Shown here piece after piece: positions 1-8,969 of a DNA stretch of 64,000 nucleotides (position 1 is its first letter; each line of letters starts with the position of its first letter). The DNA is taken from assembly GCA_020436085.1 (NCBI GenBank), contig JAGQYM010000014.1, positions 27,123-91,122 of the forward strand, read 5' to 3'. This stretch comes from Cyclobacteriaceae bacterium. GTDB taxonomy: Bacteria; Bacteroidota; Bacteroidia; Cytophagales; Cyclobacteriaceae. Below the pieces are notes generated by a model that saw only the letters and a program-made list of their open reading frames with translations, did not search any database and was not told the origin of the DNA. Position numbers and translations under genes: made by a program.

Positions 1-342
1 TAATAGACTTACAGGAATGACGATATGTTCATTTTCAAAAATGATTTTCTCCTGACGTCCGTTGACGATCATCTTCTTCAGTTTGTCAGGGGTTTCGCTG
101 AAATCTAGGTATAGGTACCGCTGATCGCTCTGACGATAGTTGAAGGAGATATAATTTTTTCCAATGATCGGATCAATGGCATTATTGGGGATGTCGAGCT
201 TCAGTCCGTACTGCACGAAGGACAGTGCATACTTTCGATCGACCGCCATGTCAAAGGTGACGCCCTTTTCAATTTTTTTTCGCTCTTCACATGATTGCAG
301 TAGCGCAATGGTAACAAGACAAGAGAAAATAATTCGCTTCAT
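1..342 (-). CDS. M1-family metallopeptidase, N-terminal part (runs off window)
   Basis: This reading frame starts at an ATG (complement of 340-342) and stays open to the window edge, giving 114 residues. The N-terminus is a lipoprotein-type signal (MKRIIFSCLVTIALLQSC, Cys 18). The rest (GVTFDMAVDRKYA, IIGKNYISFNY, FENEHIVIP) resembles the beta-rich N-terminal domain of Bacteroidota M1 aminopeptidases, which cleave N-terminal residues from peptides. The HExxH zinc motif would lie outside the window, so catalytic competence cannot be checked. The gene begins 7 bp after the stop of the upstream SRPBCC gene, so the two are probably cotranscribed. Confidence 0.7.
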   Translation of the reverse strand, partial: MKRIIFSCLVTIALLQSCEERKKIEKGVTFDMAVDRKYALSFVQYGLKLDIPNNAIDPIIGKNYISFNYRQSDQRYLYLDFSETPDKLKKMIVNGRQEKIIFENEHIVIPVSLL

Positions 343-349
343 GAACTTA

Positions 350-850
350 TCAAGAGTTAATAACCTGTGTTAATGTTAGACTTTTGTTTCGAAGGTCAAT
401 TCCACCTTCCAGAATGGACTTAAGATTAGCCAGATAGAAGGTCCAGCCCTCGCCACAGCCGATATATAAATTAGTACCTGGATTTTCATCCAAGGGTATG
501 TTCTCTTGTTTCAGCTCACAAACGGTAAGACCTTCAGCTTCGGTTAGGCTGATCGTTACCAAACAGCCTCCTGAAAAAGTAAATTGTAATTTGTCCTTAT
601 CGTTTGTCGAGACTACTTCTCTTTTCTCGTTCACATTATCAGGGTAGCCATGCCAGAGCCAAAGAAACTTGTCTCCTTGTTGCACGAGGTCTTCTCTACT
701 TCGTAAGGTGTTATCTGATTTTTTGAATTCAGCTTTGCGCAAGAACCAGCTTTCGAGTCCCTGCTGACTTGCCCAGGATCGAAATACAGTTTCAACGCTT
801 GCCCGAACCGGAATTCGCTTCGTAAAAGAGGACCATTTTTTCTCATCCAT
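350..850 (-). CDS. SRPBCC / AHSA1-type START-like domain protein
   Basis: A small cytosolic protein of about 166 residues with no signal peptide. The pattern MDEKKWSSFTKRIPVRASVE, then WASQQGLESWFL, and a C-terminal GWTFYLANLKSILEGG is typical of the Bacteroidota AHSA1/START-like family, whose members form a helix-grip hydrophobic pocket; the ligand is not known. The open frame extends to 895, but the Met at 850 (or 856) fits the usual family N-terminus immediately before KW..F. It lies directly upstream of the M1 peptidase on the same strand. Confidence 0.75.
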   Translation of the reverse strand: MDEKKWSSFTKRIPVRASVETVFRSWASQQGLESWFLRKAEFKKSDNTLRSREDLVQQGDKFLWLWHGYPDNVNEKREVVSTNDKDKLQFTFSGGCLVTISLTEAEGLTVCELKQENIPLDENPGTNLYIGCGEGWTFYLANLKSILEGGIDLRNKSLTLTQVINS

Positions 851-972
851 AAGCATCTTATTTATTTCTGAACTAAGGTCAAAACTACCGGTCACCCCAT
901 TTGTAGTAGATCAGAACAAACATTTGCATAGATTCAGCATCCAAATTGGATAATGCCAAAAATCAGAACGCA

Positions 973-3900
973 ATGATAAAGTTTATTCCTAAAAAAGTAC
1001 AACCAATCATCCTCTCATTCCTCTGCTTTTCAGTCGCCTCGCTCGCGCAATCGTATGACCCAGCTTTGTTCAGTGAGATGCGATATCGGTTTATTGGCCC
1101 CGAAGGCAACCGCGCTATTGCGATAGTAGGAGAGCCGGGTAACCCGATGGTGAATTACATTGGCGCAGCATCAGGGGGTATTTTTAAAACAGAGGATGGG
1201 GGAGTCAGTTGGAATCCGATTTTCGATAATCAGGACGTTTCATCCATTGGTTCGTTGGCGATCTCGCCCACCAATCATTCATCTGTTTGGGCAGGTACAG
1301 GTGAAACCTTTGTTATTCGACCAGCGCATTCTATTGGAAATGGGATTTATCATTCGACAGATGCCGGAAAAACGTGGACCAATATGGGGCTGGAAAAATC
1401 CGGCCGGATTGGACGAGTTATTGTTCATCCAAAAGACGAGAATATAATATACGCGGCAGCGCTTGGTCATACCTATGGCCCACAAAAGGATAGAGGTGTT
1501 TATCGTACGAAGGATGGTGGAAAGACTTGGCAACAAGTTTTGTTTGTTGATGAGAACACTGGAGCTGTTGACATGTCCATCGACCCTCAAAACCCCAACA
1601 TCATTTATGCAGCGATGTGGTCTGTACATATTAATACCTGGGGGTTGAATAGCGGAGGAACTGGCGGTGGCATTTATCGCTCCACGGATGGCGGTGATCA
1701 CTGGGAGTCGATGACAACAAAAGGATTGCCCGGTGGCAAAAATCATCCTGTTGGAAAGACTGCGGTGGCCGTTGCGCCAAGCAATCCCAAACGTGTTTAT
1801 GCATTGTTTGAAGACAAGAGCCCTGCGCTTTATCGCACGGACAATGGAGGCGAATCGTGGGAGTTGGTGAATAATAATCATGATATGGCTGAGCGCGCGC
1901 CATACTATACTCGTATGACGGTATCATCCGATAATTCAGATGAGCTTTATTTCATGAGTGTACGTTTTTCTCAATCTCTTGATGGAGGAAAGACATTGGA
2001 GAAGCGACCGCCTCGCGGGGGCGGAGACAATCACGATATGTGGATAGACCCGACCAATGCGGACCGCATGATGGTGGCTCATGATGGTTGCGCGAGTATT
2101 TCGCTAAACAGGGGAAAAACATTTTTGCGCGTGGTGTTGCCGATTGCGCAGATGTATCATGTGGATGTAGACAACCAGGTTCCATATTATGTGTATGGCA
2201 ATCGTCAGGACGGTTGGTCGTATCGTGGACCGAGCAACAGTTTGCAAGGTTACATTCCTGTAGGCTTGTGGAAAGGAGTGGGAGGTTGTGAAAGTGGTTT
2301 TGCAAGACCAGATCCTTTTGATAATAATATTATTTGGTCGGGATGCTACGATGGTGGTCTTGAACGACACGACTTAAGAACAGGTCATTCACGCGAAGTG
2401 CGCGTGTGGCCTGAAGCAGGATATGGCTGGAAGCCGGCTGACTTAAAATACCGATGGCACTGGAATTTTCCGTTGAGCTTTTCACCGCACACTCCTCATC
2501 GTGTTTACGTAGGAAGCCAATACGTTCACCAATCTGATGATGGTGGACAGAGTTGGCAGATCATCAGCCCTGATTTGACTACCAATGATAAAACCCATCA
2601 ACAGAACTCAGGTGGCATAGCGATAGACAACCTGATGACGTTTGACGGATCAACATTATTTGCGATTGAAGAATCTAAAATTGAGAAAGGATTGATATGG
2701 GTTGGATCCAATGATGGCCAGGTTAACATTACGCGTGACGGAGGAAAGACGTGGACTAACGTTTCCAAGAATGTGAACATGCCTGCGTGGGGGACAATAG
2801 CAAACGTGGAGCCATCCAGATTTGATGCAGCCAGCGCCTACATAGCTGTCGACATGCACCAGATGGGAGACTTTGATCCTTACATTTATAAGACATCAGA
2901 CTATGGCAAGACATGGAGAAAAATTAGCGATGGAATTCCGAAGTCTATTTTGAGTTTCATTCATGTGGTGAAAGAGGATCCGAAGCAGAAGGGACTTTTA
3001 TATGCCGGCACTGATAATGGTTTGTATGTTTCTCCCAATGATGGTGGAAGTTGGTTTCGTTTACAAAACAATATGCCGCCAGCTCCCGTGTACTGGTTGA
3101 CTATCCAGGAGAATTTTGACGATCTGGTAGTGGCCACCTACGGCCGTGGTTATTACATCCTTGATGATGTAAGCCCGATCCGGCAATTTTCGCAGCAGGT
3201 AATGGCTTCGGCAACACACGTTTTTGATATAAGAAAGTCGTATCGCTTTCAGGAGGTGGAGGCGATAAAAACTGATGCACCAAGTTTCAACTCAGGTCAA
3301 AACCCGCCTTATGGAGTTCCGGTAAACTACTATTTGAAAGACTCTTTGAGTGAGAAAGTACAAATAGAAATTTTGAACGAGTCGGATGAACTGATTCGAG
3401 TGCTAAAGGGAACGTCTCTGAAAGGTGTAAATCGAGTTTGGTGGGATCTGAGATATGAGCCTACGTTCAAACCAAAGTTGCGCACGAGGCCTGCCGGACG
3501 ACCTTGGGTGCAAATGAATGGTGAGGGCTGGCGGCCGCTGGTGACATGGGATCTTGATTTGTGGGAAGGACAATTGGGACCGCGTGTGGCGCCTGGCAAG
3601 TACAAAGCCCGGTTAAAAATCGGTGACACTGAAGTCACTAAAGAGCTTGAAGTATTAAAAGATCCAAGCACGGAGGGCACAATCGAATCGATAAAAGAAC
3701 AAGTAGCTTTTTCATTACAACTGCGTGACGCAATGAACACCGTGGTGGAGATGATCGATAGGGTAGAGTGGATTCGAAAGGAACTTGAAGAATTGATACC
3801 GACTGTGAAAAGCTCTAAACTGAAAGGTGAGTTGACAGCGTTGTTAGATAAGTCTGTAGGTATTTCAGGAAAACTGTACGACATCCATCTCACTGGCGCA

Positions 3901-4146
3901 CGTGAAGATGCCTTCCGATCTCCAATACAACTCTATGGAAGACTGAGCGCTTTGGCCAATGATATTACCGCCAATGGTGTCGATTTCAAACCAACCAATC
4001 AACAAGGAGACGTTTATGGAGTTTTAAAAGAAAGATTGGTGCGGGTTCAGCAAGAGTATTCAACGCTCCTTGACAAGCAAGTTCCGCAGCTTAACAACAA
4101 GTTGCCTGATCAAAACAGGAAGATAGATTTGGAGAAGAAGAATTGA
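973..4146 (+). CDS. Secreted BNR/Asp-box repeat beta-propeller protein (VPS10/sortilin-like)
   Basis: A large exported protein (about 1057 aa from the ATG at 973; the frame opens at 946). The N-terminus is a signal peptide ending near ASLAQS. At least nine Asp-box motifs (S/T-x-D-x-G-x-x-W) are visible, for example STDAGKTW, TKDGGKTW, STDGGDHW, SDDGGQSW, TRDGGKTW and TSDYGKTW, which indicates one or two multi-bladed beta-propellers over roughly residues 40-760. A beta-sandwich-like region with VWWDLRYEP and a helical C-terminus follow. Such proteins are often labelled glycosyl hydrolase, but no catalytic signature is visible, so I call only the fold. Substrate unknown. No T9SS sorting domain is seen at the C-terminus. 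Confidence 0.8.
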   Translation: MIKFIPKKVQPIILSFLCFSVASLAQSYDPALFSEMRYRFIGPEGNRAIAIVGEPGNPMVNYIGAASGGIFKTEDGGVSWNPIFDNQDVSSIGSLAISPTNHSSVWAGTGETFVIRPAHSIGNGIYHSTDAGKTWTNMGLEKSGRIGRVIVHPKDENIIYAAALGHTYGPQKDRGVYRTKDGGKTWQQVLFVDENTGAVDMSIDPQNPNIIYAAMWSVHINTWGLNSGGTGGGIYRSTDGGDHWESMTTKGLPGGKNHPVGKTAVAVAPSNPKRVYALFEDKSPALYRTDNGGESWELVNNNHDMAERAPYYTRMTVSSDNSDELYFMSVRFSQSLDGGKTLEKRPPRGGGDNHDMWIDPTNADRMMVAHDGCASISLNRGKTFLRVVLPIAQMYHVDVDNQVPYYVYGNRQDGWSYRGPSNSLQGYIPVGLWKGVGGCESGFARPDPFDNNIIWSGCYDGGLERHDLRTGHSREVRVWPEAGYGWKPADLKYRWHWNFPLSFSPHTPHRVYVGSQYVHQSDDGGQSWQIISPDLTTNDKTHQQNSGGIAIDNLMTFDGSTLFAIEESKIEKGLIWVGSNDGQVNITRDGGKTWTNVSKNVNMPAWGTIANVEPSRFDAASAYIAVDMHQMGDFDPYIYKTSDYGKTWRKISDGIPKSILSFIHVVKEDPKQKGLLYAGTDNGLYVSPNDGGSWFRLQNNMPPAPVYWLTIQENFDDLVVATYGRGYYILDDVSPIRQFSQQVMASATHVFDIRKSYRFQEVEAIKTDAPSFNSGQNPPYGVPVNYYLKDSLSEKVQIEILNESDELIRVLKGTSLKGVNRVWWDLRYEPTFKPKLRTRPAGRPWVQMNGEGWRPLVTWDLDLWEGQLGPRVAPGKYKARLKIGDTEVTKELEVLKDPSTEGTIESIKEQVAFSLQLRDAMNTVVEMIDRVEWIRKELEELIPTVKSSKLKGELTALLDKSVGISGKLYDIHLTGAREDAFRSPIQLYGRLSALANDITANGVDFKPTNQQGDVYGVLKERLVRVQQEYSTLLDKQVPQLNNKLPDQNRKIDLEKKN

Positions 4147-4170
4147 CTTTTATTGTGGAACGAACTTAGC

Positions 4171-4201
4171 GCACTCTGAGGTCGAAACAACCGCAGAGTG
4201 C
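4171..4201. terminator. Intergenic hairpin between convergent genes
   Basis: GCACTCTG (4171-4178) and CAGAGTGC (4194-4201) form a perfect 8-bp stem with a 15-nt loop. It sits in the 74-bp gap between two convergent genes. There is no T-run on either side, so it is a weak candidate for a shared transcript end. Confidence 0.35.
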
Positions 4202-4220
4202 ACTATATCCGCAAAAGTGG

Positions 4221-5537
4221 TTAATGCTCTCGACCGATGTTGGTCAATTTCTCGATATCATTATTTACTGAAAGGATGAGTAAACAAGTGGCTGTACAAA
4301 ATACAGGGCTTGTTATACAGTGGTGACCATTCCAGCTGCCGTCATCATTCTGAATATGAAGCAAACGACCTGAAACGTTCTCATACCAGTTTTTCCAATC
4401 GTTGTCTTTGTTGATGATCATCGATTCACCAGTTTGTAAATAACTTAAAAACTCCTCACCACCGTTGCTACCAAACCCACTCATCACTCTTTCATCTTGA
4501 GATTGCACCTTGCCTGCCTGGTAAGTTTGAAAGGCATCGTTGTACTTTTCGGCTTCATCCGCTGCAAAGCCAATCTTTTTTAAGTTATCCTCTGTAACAG
4601 GGGCATTTGCAGGCAGAATGCCATCACGTTTTGCTTTGTCAAACTCCTCGCGCACTTTGCGCGCCTCTTTTGCGCTGGCACGTGTTGAACCTGAAACTGA
4701 ATACAACACAACACCCGCTCCTAAATCAGTTTTTACATTGCCACTTTCCGTATCAAGATTGTTTTTTTGAAAACTTCTCGCTCGATCGAGTTTCTTATCA
4801 TCAACCGCTACGCCTTTAGCCTGCGCTGCCTCCAAGGCATTGGTAGCGAAGGATGATTGTAGCACACCTGCCCAACCTGAGCCCTGAAAGCTTCCATCAT
4901 CATCTTGTGCCCTTTGTATCTTATCCACGCATTTGTTTAGCGCGTTCTTTACGCGGGCTTTCGTATTGCCGTCCAGTGTGCGGTCATCAAGCAGGTTGGA
5001 TAAAAATTGTGAGGTGAGAACAACGTCAATGTTAGCCCCAAGCTTTACCTGAATCTGAGTTCCGGTTTGTGAAGTGATATTAAAACTCTGGGCTGGCGCA
5101 CCTTCAACTTCTTTTAGTAAGTAGGCTGTAGTATTTCGAAGCTGAGCTGCATATGGCCCGTGTTGATAGGAGTTTCCATTTCTTAGCAATGCCATTGCCA
5201 CCATCGCGGTAGTTGCGGGATCAGTAGGTACCGCATGTGGATCCATTACATTTTGTCTGGCGTGGCTACCAGCTCCCCATCCTCCGTTTTGCTGCTGAGC
5301 ACGGATAAGCCAGTCGAGTCCGGTTTGCGTACCAAACAAAACTTGTTGTGGCGTTTTGTAAACAAAGCTTGAATCAGACGACTCTTCGCCCATGAGTGTG
5401 AGAAACACGCAGCCCTTTGGCGCACATCCGTCTATGATTTCATCATAGTAGTGACTTCTAAATGCCAGGGAAGCAAAAGCGGCCCATACAATCAGGCAGA
5501 CAATTGCTGCCAGCTGGAGTTTTTTAGTTGTATTCAT
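4221..5537 (-). CDS. Membrane-anchored alpha/alpha-toroid (prenyltransferase / squalene-cyclase-like) repeat protein
   Basis: A protein of about 438 aa from the ATG at 5537 (the frame opens at 5591). Residues 7-28 are one hydrophobic segment, probably an uncleaved anchor. After it come repeats resembling the QW motifs of terpenoid cyclases: QQQNGGWG, AQDDDGSFQGSGW and QNDDGSWNG, with TTAMVAMALL and CTATCLLILSV helices. This suggests an alpha/alpha toroid related to squalene-hopene cyclase or prenyltransferase beta subunits. The DxDD catalytic motif of cyclases is not seen and the length is well below that of a full cyclase, so an enzymatic role is doubtful; a structural or binding function is equally possible. 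Confidence 0.65.
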   Translation of the reverse strand: MNTTKKLQLAAIVCLIVWAAFASLAFRSHYYDEIIDGCAPKGCVFLTLMGEESSDSSFVYKTPQQVLFGTQTGLDWLIRAQQQNGGWGAGSHARQNVMDPHAVPTDPATTAMVAMALLRNGNSYQHGPYAAQLRNTTAYLLKEVEGAPAQSFNITSQTGTQIQVKLGANIDVVLTSQFLSNLLDDRTLDGNTKARVKNALNKCVDKIQRAQDDDGSFQGSGWAGVLQSSFATNALEAAQAKGVAVDDKKLDRARSFQKNNLDTESGNVKTDLGAGVVLYSVSGSTRASAKEARKVREEFDKAKRDGILPANAPVTEDNLKKIGFAADEAEKYNDAFQTYQAGKVQSQDERVMSGFGSNGGEEFLSYLQTGESMIINKDNDWKNWYENVSGRLLHIQNDDGSWNGHHCITSPVFCTATCLLILSVNNDIEKLTNIGREH

Positions 5538-5662
5538 AACTCGGTCTTTTTTGTTTTTAGCCCTATGATGACAGAATGGATAAGATTCCATAAGGACACA
5601 ATCAATTTTTTTTGAGACAGTAAAAACCCCCTTTTTGCTGTTTTTCTGATAATCATTACAGG

Positions 5663-5685
5663 TATATATAACAATCTTATATATA
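5663..5685. promoter_or_regulatory. AT-rich perfect inverted repeat, candidate PadR operator
   Basis: TATATATAA (5663-5671), spacer CAATC, TTATATATA (5677-5685): a perfect 9-bp inverted repeat ending 17 bp before the padR start codon. PadR-family repressors bind AT-rich palindromes next to their own genes, so autoregulation of the padR-permease pair is a reasonable inference. Confidence 0.5.
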
Positions 5686-5702
5686 AGCCGTATACAGGAA
5701 AT

Positions 5703-6026
5703 ATGTCTTCAAAAAAGGAACTGATTAAAGGGACACTGCGGCTTATCGTCCTGAAACTATTGAGCGAAAACACCCGCATGTATGGCTATGAAATTACCCA
5801 ACGGGTGAAAGAACTATCTGGAAATCAGATCGAACTCACTTTTGGTGCATTGTACCCAACCCTTCATAAACTTGAGTCAGAAAAGCTAATCGTTTCCAAG
5901 ACCGTGGTGATCGATGGCCGCGCCAGAAAGTACTATTCGCTTAACAAGGCCGGGCTGGACGCAGCAGCAACTGAGGTTGCCGATTACTTTACTTTTTCGA
6001 AAGCACTTAATATGGTTCTGAGTTAA
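5703..6026 (+). CDS. PadR-family winged-helix transcriptional regulator
   Basis: A 107-aa protein with the PadR signature: KGTLRLIVLKLLSE, MYGYEITQRVKEL, then LTFGALYPTLHKLESEKL and the wing DGRARKYYSLNKAG. This is a stand-alone winged-helix domain with no C-terminal dimerisation extension beyond a short helix. PadR proteins usually repress a neighbouring gene until an inducer binds. The stop codon overlaps the start of the next permease by one base (TAATG), so the two are translationally coupled and the permease is the obvious target. Confidence 0.9.
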   Translation: MSSKKELIKGTLRLIVLKLLSENTRMYGYEITQRVKELSGNQIELTFGALYPTLHKLESEKLIVSKTVVIDGRARKYYSLNKAGLDAAATEVADYFTFSKALNMVLS

Positions 6027-8662
6027 TGCGACTTGAGCGTCAGGAAATCGCCTACATCCGAAACGACCTGAACAAAAAGGGTTTCGCAAAAGGTAGCTTG
6101 CTGGACGAGCTGGTCGATCACGTTTGTTGCGAAATGGAAGATGATCTGAAGAAGGGCGTACCATTTAAGAAGGCGTATGAAAGAGTCTTGCAAACGATAA
6201 CTCCGGATCAGATAAAGCAGGTACAAGCAGAGAGTTTTAGCGCAACATATCCAACCACAAGAGCAATGTTATTCAATACTTTGAAGATGATGTGGCGTCA
6301 GGCCACCAGGTTTAGGGTGCACACCGCCATCAATGTAACTGGTTTAACCATAGGGTTTATTGTATTCACAATCGTTGCGTTGTTTTTAAAGCATGAACTT
6401 GATTTTGATAAGCAATTCACTCACGCTGAGGATATCTATCGTATCACAATGTCTTCCACGGTTGGTGGTGTTGAGAATTCGATCCCAACAACCTTTCCTG
6501 TATTCGGCCCAGAACTGCAGGCGCGGTACGGTGAGGTAGCTGACTATGCTCGCGTGATTAACCACAAATACACACGGCTTCGGCCAACATTTCGATACGA
6601 GGATAAGATATTTTATGAAGACGGAGTGATTTTCGCGGACTCTACATTTTTCAGGCTTTTTGATTTCCCTTTTCTTTCGGGTGATGCCGTGACAGCACTC
6701 AATGATCCTAATTCCGTAGTGTTGACGAGTGCCATGGCGGAGAAATATTTTGGAACACATAGCCCGGTTGGTCAGACAATCCGATTTAATGATACGGATC
6801 TGCTCGTCACCGGTGTACTAAAAGAGCTTCCATCAAATACTCACATGAAATTCGATTTTGTGATTCCAATGTCGGGATTAAAATTTTCTGGAGCCTTCAG
6901 AAATCTTTCGGTATTGAATAGTTGGGATGTGGACTGGTTTTGGAATTATCTTTTGATTTCGGACGGTGAGGCAGTTGAGAAAATAGAAAATGGCATTACC
7001 TCACTTGCGCAGGAACAAAACCCAGAGCAAACTAAAGAACATAATGTCAGGTTTGCCCTTCAACATCTAACGGATATTCATCTGTTTTCTGAATTTGATT
7101 ACAATACCGATATCTCATCCAATGGGAATCTCACCAACCTTTACATCCTTGTGAGTATTGGTGTGCTAGTACTAATGATTTCATCTATCAATTTCATCAA
7201 TCTCTCAATGTCATCTGCTGCCAGGCGATACAAGGAAATTGGGGTGAGCAAGATTTTGGGAGCGATGAGAACGCAATTGCGAATACAATACCTTCTTGAG
7301 GCAGTTTTGATTTGCGTTGTCAGTTTTGTTTTGGCGATCGGTGCAGTGAAACTGATACTTCCAGTATTTTCCACTTGGGTGGGTGTGGAGATGATTTTAG
7401 CCAACAACTATGGAGTAGTTATTCTGCTCTTCCTTTTCACAATTGTTTTAGGGTTGTTATCTGGAGCGTACCCAGCCTTTTTTATGTCTTCATTGGAGCC
7501 GCAGCGAGTTTTGAAAGGAGTTTGGAAACCTGGCCATGGGGGCGCGTATTTTCGTAAGGTACTGATCGGTGTTCAAGTCACGATTTCAATTTTCCTGATG
7601 GTAGGCACCATAGTGGTGAGTGAACAACTCAGCTACATTAATCACCGGGAACTGGGTTTTGATAAAGAGCATGTGATCATGCTTCCAATTCGAGGGACGC
7701 AAATAAGCCGACACTTTGTGGAATTTAAACAACAACTGTTGGGAGAGAGCTCGATAGGCAATGTGACTTCAGTGTCAGAGCCGATTGGGCGCGAGGTTCA
7801 GTTTATGAGTTTCAAGGTGGAGGGTAAACAAGAGGATCAGTTTGTTAAGATTTTGAACGTCACACACGACTTTGTACAAACCATGAACCTTCAACTTCTG
7901 GAAGGTCGTGATATGTCACCCGAGATCGGGTCTGATTCTGTTGGTGGATTCGTGATTAACGAAGCTGCAGCAAAGGCTTTTGGCTGGGATGAGGCTGTTG
8001 GCAAACACTTGCAACACGTTTGGCGCGAGGGTGTGGATGGTCGTGTAATTGGAGTAGTTAAGGATTTCAATTTTGAGCCACTACAGAATCAAGTCGATCC
8101 GATTGTTATCTGGTTTGGTGGGCCCTATTGGTATGCAGCCATCAAAACACAGCCTGGCGCTGCATCGCAAGCGATAAGTGCTATTGAAGCAGCGTGGAAG
8201 AAGCTTGAGCCTGAGAAACCGTTTGATTTTCAGTTTCTTGACGCGGCCATTCAGAAGGTCTACGAGAGGGAAGAACGGATGAGTGAAATGTTTTTTGTTT
8301 TTGCCATTATCTCTATTGGTACTGCAATGCTGGGGTTATATGGTCTTATTTCATTTATTCTTAATCAGCGTCTGAAAGAAATCGGTGTACGAAAAGTAAT
8401 GGGAGCATCGTCCAACGCAATTCTGTTACTCATCAGTGGAGAGTATGTCAAGCTTGTCTTTATCTCATTTATGGCGGCTGTACCTTTGTCTTATTGGGTG
8501 ATGAACTATTGGCTGCAAACATTTGCTTTTAGAATATCGTGGAGTCCTGCTTATTTTATCATTGCATTTGGCATTGCAATAGTGGTTGTGCTTGCAACGG
8601 TTTTATCGCGTGCTGGGATTGCAGCTGACCTGAACCCAGCTAAGGTATTAAGATCGGAATAG
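6026..8662 (+). CDS. MacB/FtsX-like ABC transporter permease with N-terminal prefix domain
   Basis: An 878-aa membrane protein. Residues 1-75 form a charged helical prefix (LLDELVDHVCCEMEDDLKKG) of the kind found on PadR-associated permeases. Residues about 102-121 are the first membrane helix; a large MacB_PCD-type periplasmic domain, an FtsX block of three helices near 370-500, a second periplasmic domain and a final FtsX block follow, ending NPAKVLRSE. Such permeases move lipids, peptides or antimicrobials, or transmit force, using a separate ATPase. No LolD/MacB-type ATPase gene is next to it, so its partner must be encoded elsewhere. Expression is probably controlled by the overlapping padR. 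Confidence 0.88.
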   Translation: MRLERQEIAYIRNDLNKKGFAKGSLLDELVDHVCCEMEDDLKKGVPFKKAYERVLQTITPDQIKQVQAESFSATYPTTRAMLFNTLKMMWRQATRFRVHTAINVTGLTIGFIVFTIVALFLKHELDFDKQFTHAEDIYRITMSSTVGGVENSIPTTFPVFGPELQARYGEVADYARVINHKYTRLRPTFRYEDKIFYEDGVIFADSTFFRLFDFPFLSGDAVTALNDPNSVVLTSAMAEKYFGTHSPVGQTIRFNDTDLLVTGVLKELPSNTHMKFDFVIPMSGLKFSGAFRNLSVLNSWDVDWFWNYLLISDGEAVEKIENGITSLAQEQNPEQTKEHNVRFALQHLTDIHLFSEFDYNTDISSNGNLTNLYILVSIGVLVLMISSINFINLSMSSAARRYKEIGVSKILGAMRTQLRIQYLLEAVLICVVSFVLAIGAVKLILPVFSTWVGVEMILANNYGVVILLFLFTIVLGLLSGAYPAFFMSSLEPQRVLKGVWKPGHGGAYFRKVLIGVQVTISIFLMVGTIVVSEQLSYINHRELGFDKEHVIMLPIRGTQISRHFVEFKQQLLGESSIGNVTSVSEPIGREVQFMSFKVEGKQEDQFVKILNVTHDFVQTMNLQLLEGRDMSPEIGSDSVGGFVINEAAAKAFGWDEAVGKHLQHVWREGVDGRVIGVVKDFNFEPLQNQVDPIVIWFGGPYWYAAIKTQPGAASQAISAIEAAWKKLEPEKPFDFQFLDAAIQKVYEREERMSEMFFVFAIISIGTAMLGLYGLISFILNQRLKEIGVRKVMGASSNAILLLISGEYVKLVFISFMAAVPLSYWVMNYWLQTFAFRISWSPAYFIIAFGIAIVVVLATVLSRAGIAADLNPAKVLRSE

Positions 8663-8684
8663 GAAAGATCTAGAGCATTTTTTG

Positions 8685-8705
8685 GTTGCAACAATTTGTT
8701 ACAAC
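8685..8705. promoter_or_regulatory. Imperfect palindrome upstream of the nos region
   Basis: GTTGCAACA (8685-8693), ATT, TGTTACAAC (8697-8705): a 9-bp inverted repeat with one mismatch, 23 bp after the permease stop. It could be a hairpin ending the permease transcript, although no T-run follows directly, or a second regulator site for the nos promoter. Confidence 0.3.
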
Positions 8706-8749
8706 ACAGTTCATTAGTTTAATCCACTCTCTCTTTTTTTTTAATATCT

Positions 8750-8771
8750 GTTTATGACTCGGATCATAAAC
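8750..8771. promoter_or_regulatory. Perfect Crp/Fnr-type operator, GTTTATGA-N6-TCATAAAC
   Basis: GTTTATGA (8750-8757), CTCGGA, TCATAAAC (8764-8771) is a perfect 8-bp inverted repeat with a 6-bp spacer. It contains the TGA-N6-TCA core recognised by Crp/Fnr proteins that have Glu and Arg in the recognition helix, as the regulator just downstream does. Its centre is about 42 bp upstream of the start site predicted from the -7-like element at 8790, the usual class II activator position. Similar sites occur at 15880 and 18911. Confidence 0.6.
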
Positions 8772-8789
8772 GAGGGCATTTAATTAATT

Positions 8790-8797
8790 CAATTTTG
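8790..8797 (+). promoter_or_regulatory. Possible Bacteroidota -7 element for the nos operon
   Basis: CAATTTTG differs by one base from the Bacteroidota -7 consensus TAnnTTTG. Transcription would start near 8803. No convincing -33 TTG is present, as expected for a promoter that depends on the activator site centred at 8760. Confidence 0.3.
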
Positions 8798-8969
8798 AGT
8801 TCAGTTGAATCGCGCAATGAACTCGACTATTCCGCCTTTCTTGGTTGAATTTAACTCGGCTGTTAACCGGCTTGAGCTTGCGTTCTGTGACGAAGTCATG
8901 AGGCAAAATGACAAAGATCATTTCGGGTCGGTGAGTGCCTCTATAGCTTCGTTTTATCAATTTGAAATG

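Noticed and set aside
1279-1881. 200-aa minus-strand reading frame inside the BNR-repeat gene
   Set aside because: It lies antisense to clear Asp-box repeats, has no family features and is a by-product of the codon pattern of the real gene.
3330-3893. 187-aa minus-strand reading frame
   Set aside because: Antisense to the C-terminal part of the BNR protein, Ser-rich, with no signal or domain; a shadow.
946-4146. Naming the BNR protein a glycosyl hydrolase
   Set aside because: Asp boxes define a fold, not an activity; no sialidase Arg triad or other catalytic signature was seen.
4540-4819. Plus-strand frames opposite the terpenoid-cyclase-like gene
   Set aside because: Short, overlapping each other and antisense to a supported gene.
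8685-8705. Rho-independent terminator of the permease gene
   Set aside because: The stem is only 9 bp with a 3-nt loop and no T-run follows immediately; kept only as a palindrome of uncertain role.
8805-8969. N-terminal extension of the Crp/Fnr regulator from the TTG at 8805 or ATG at 8817
   Set aside because: The predicted transcription start is near 8803, leaving almost no leader, and the family normally begins at MVDRKILEKYGA; the extension shows no domain. Not fully excluded.
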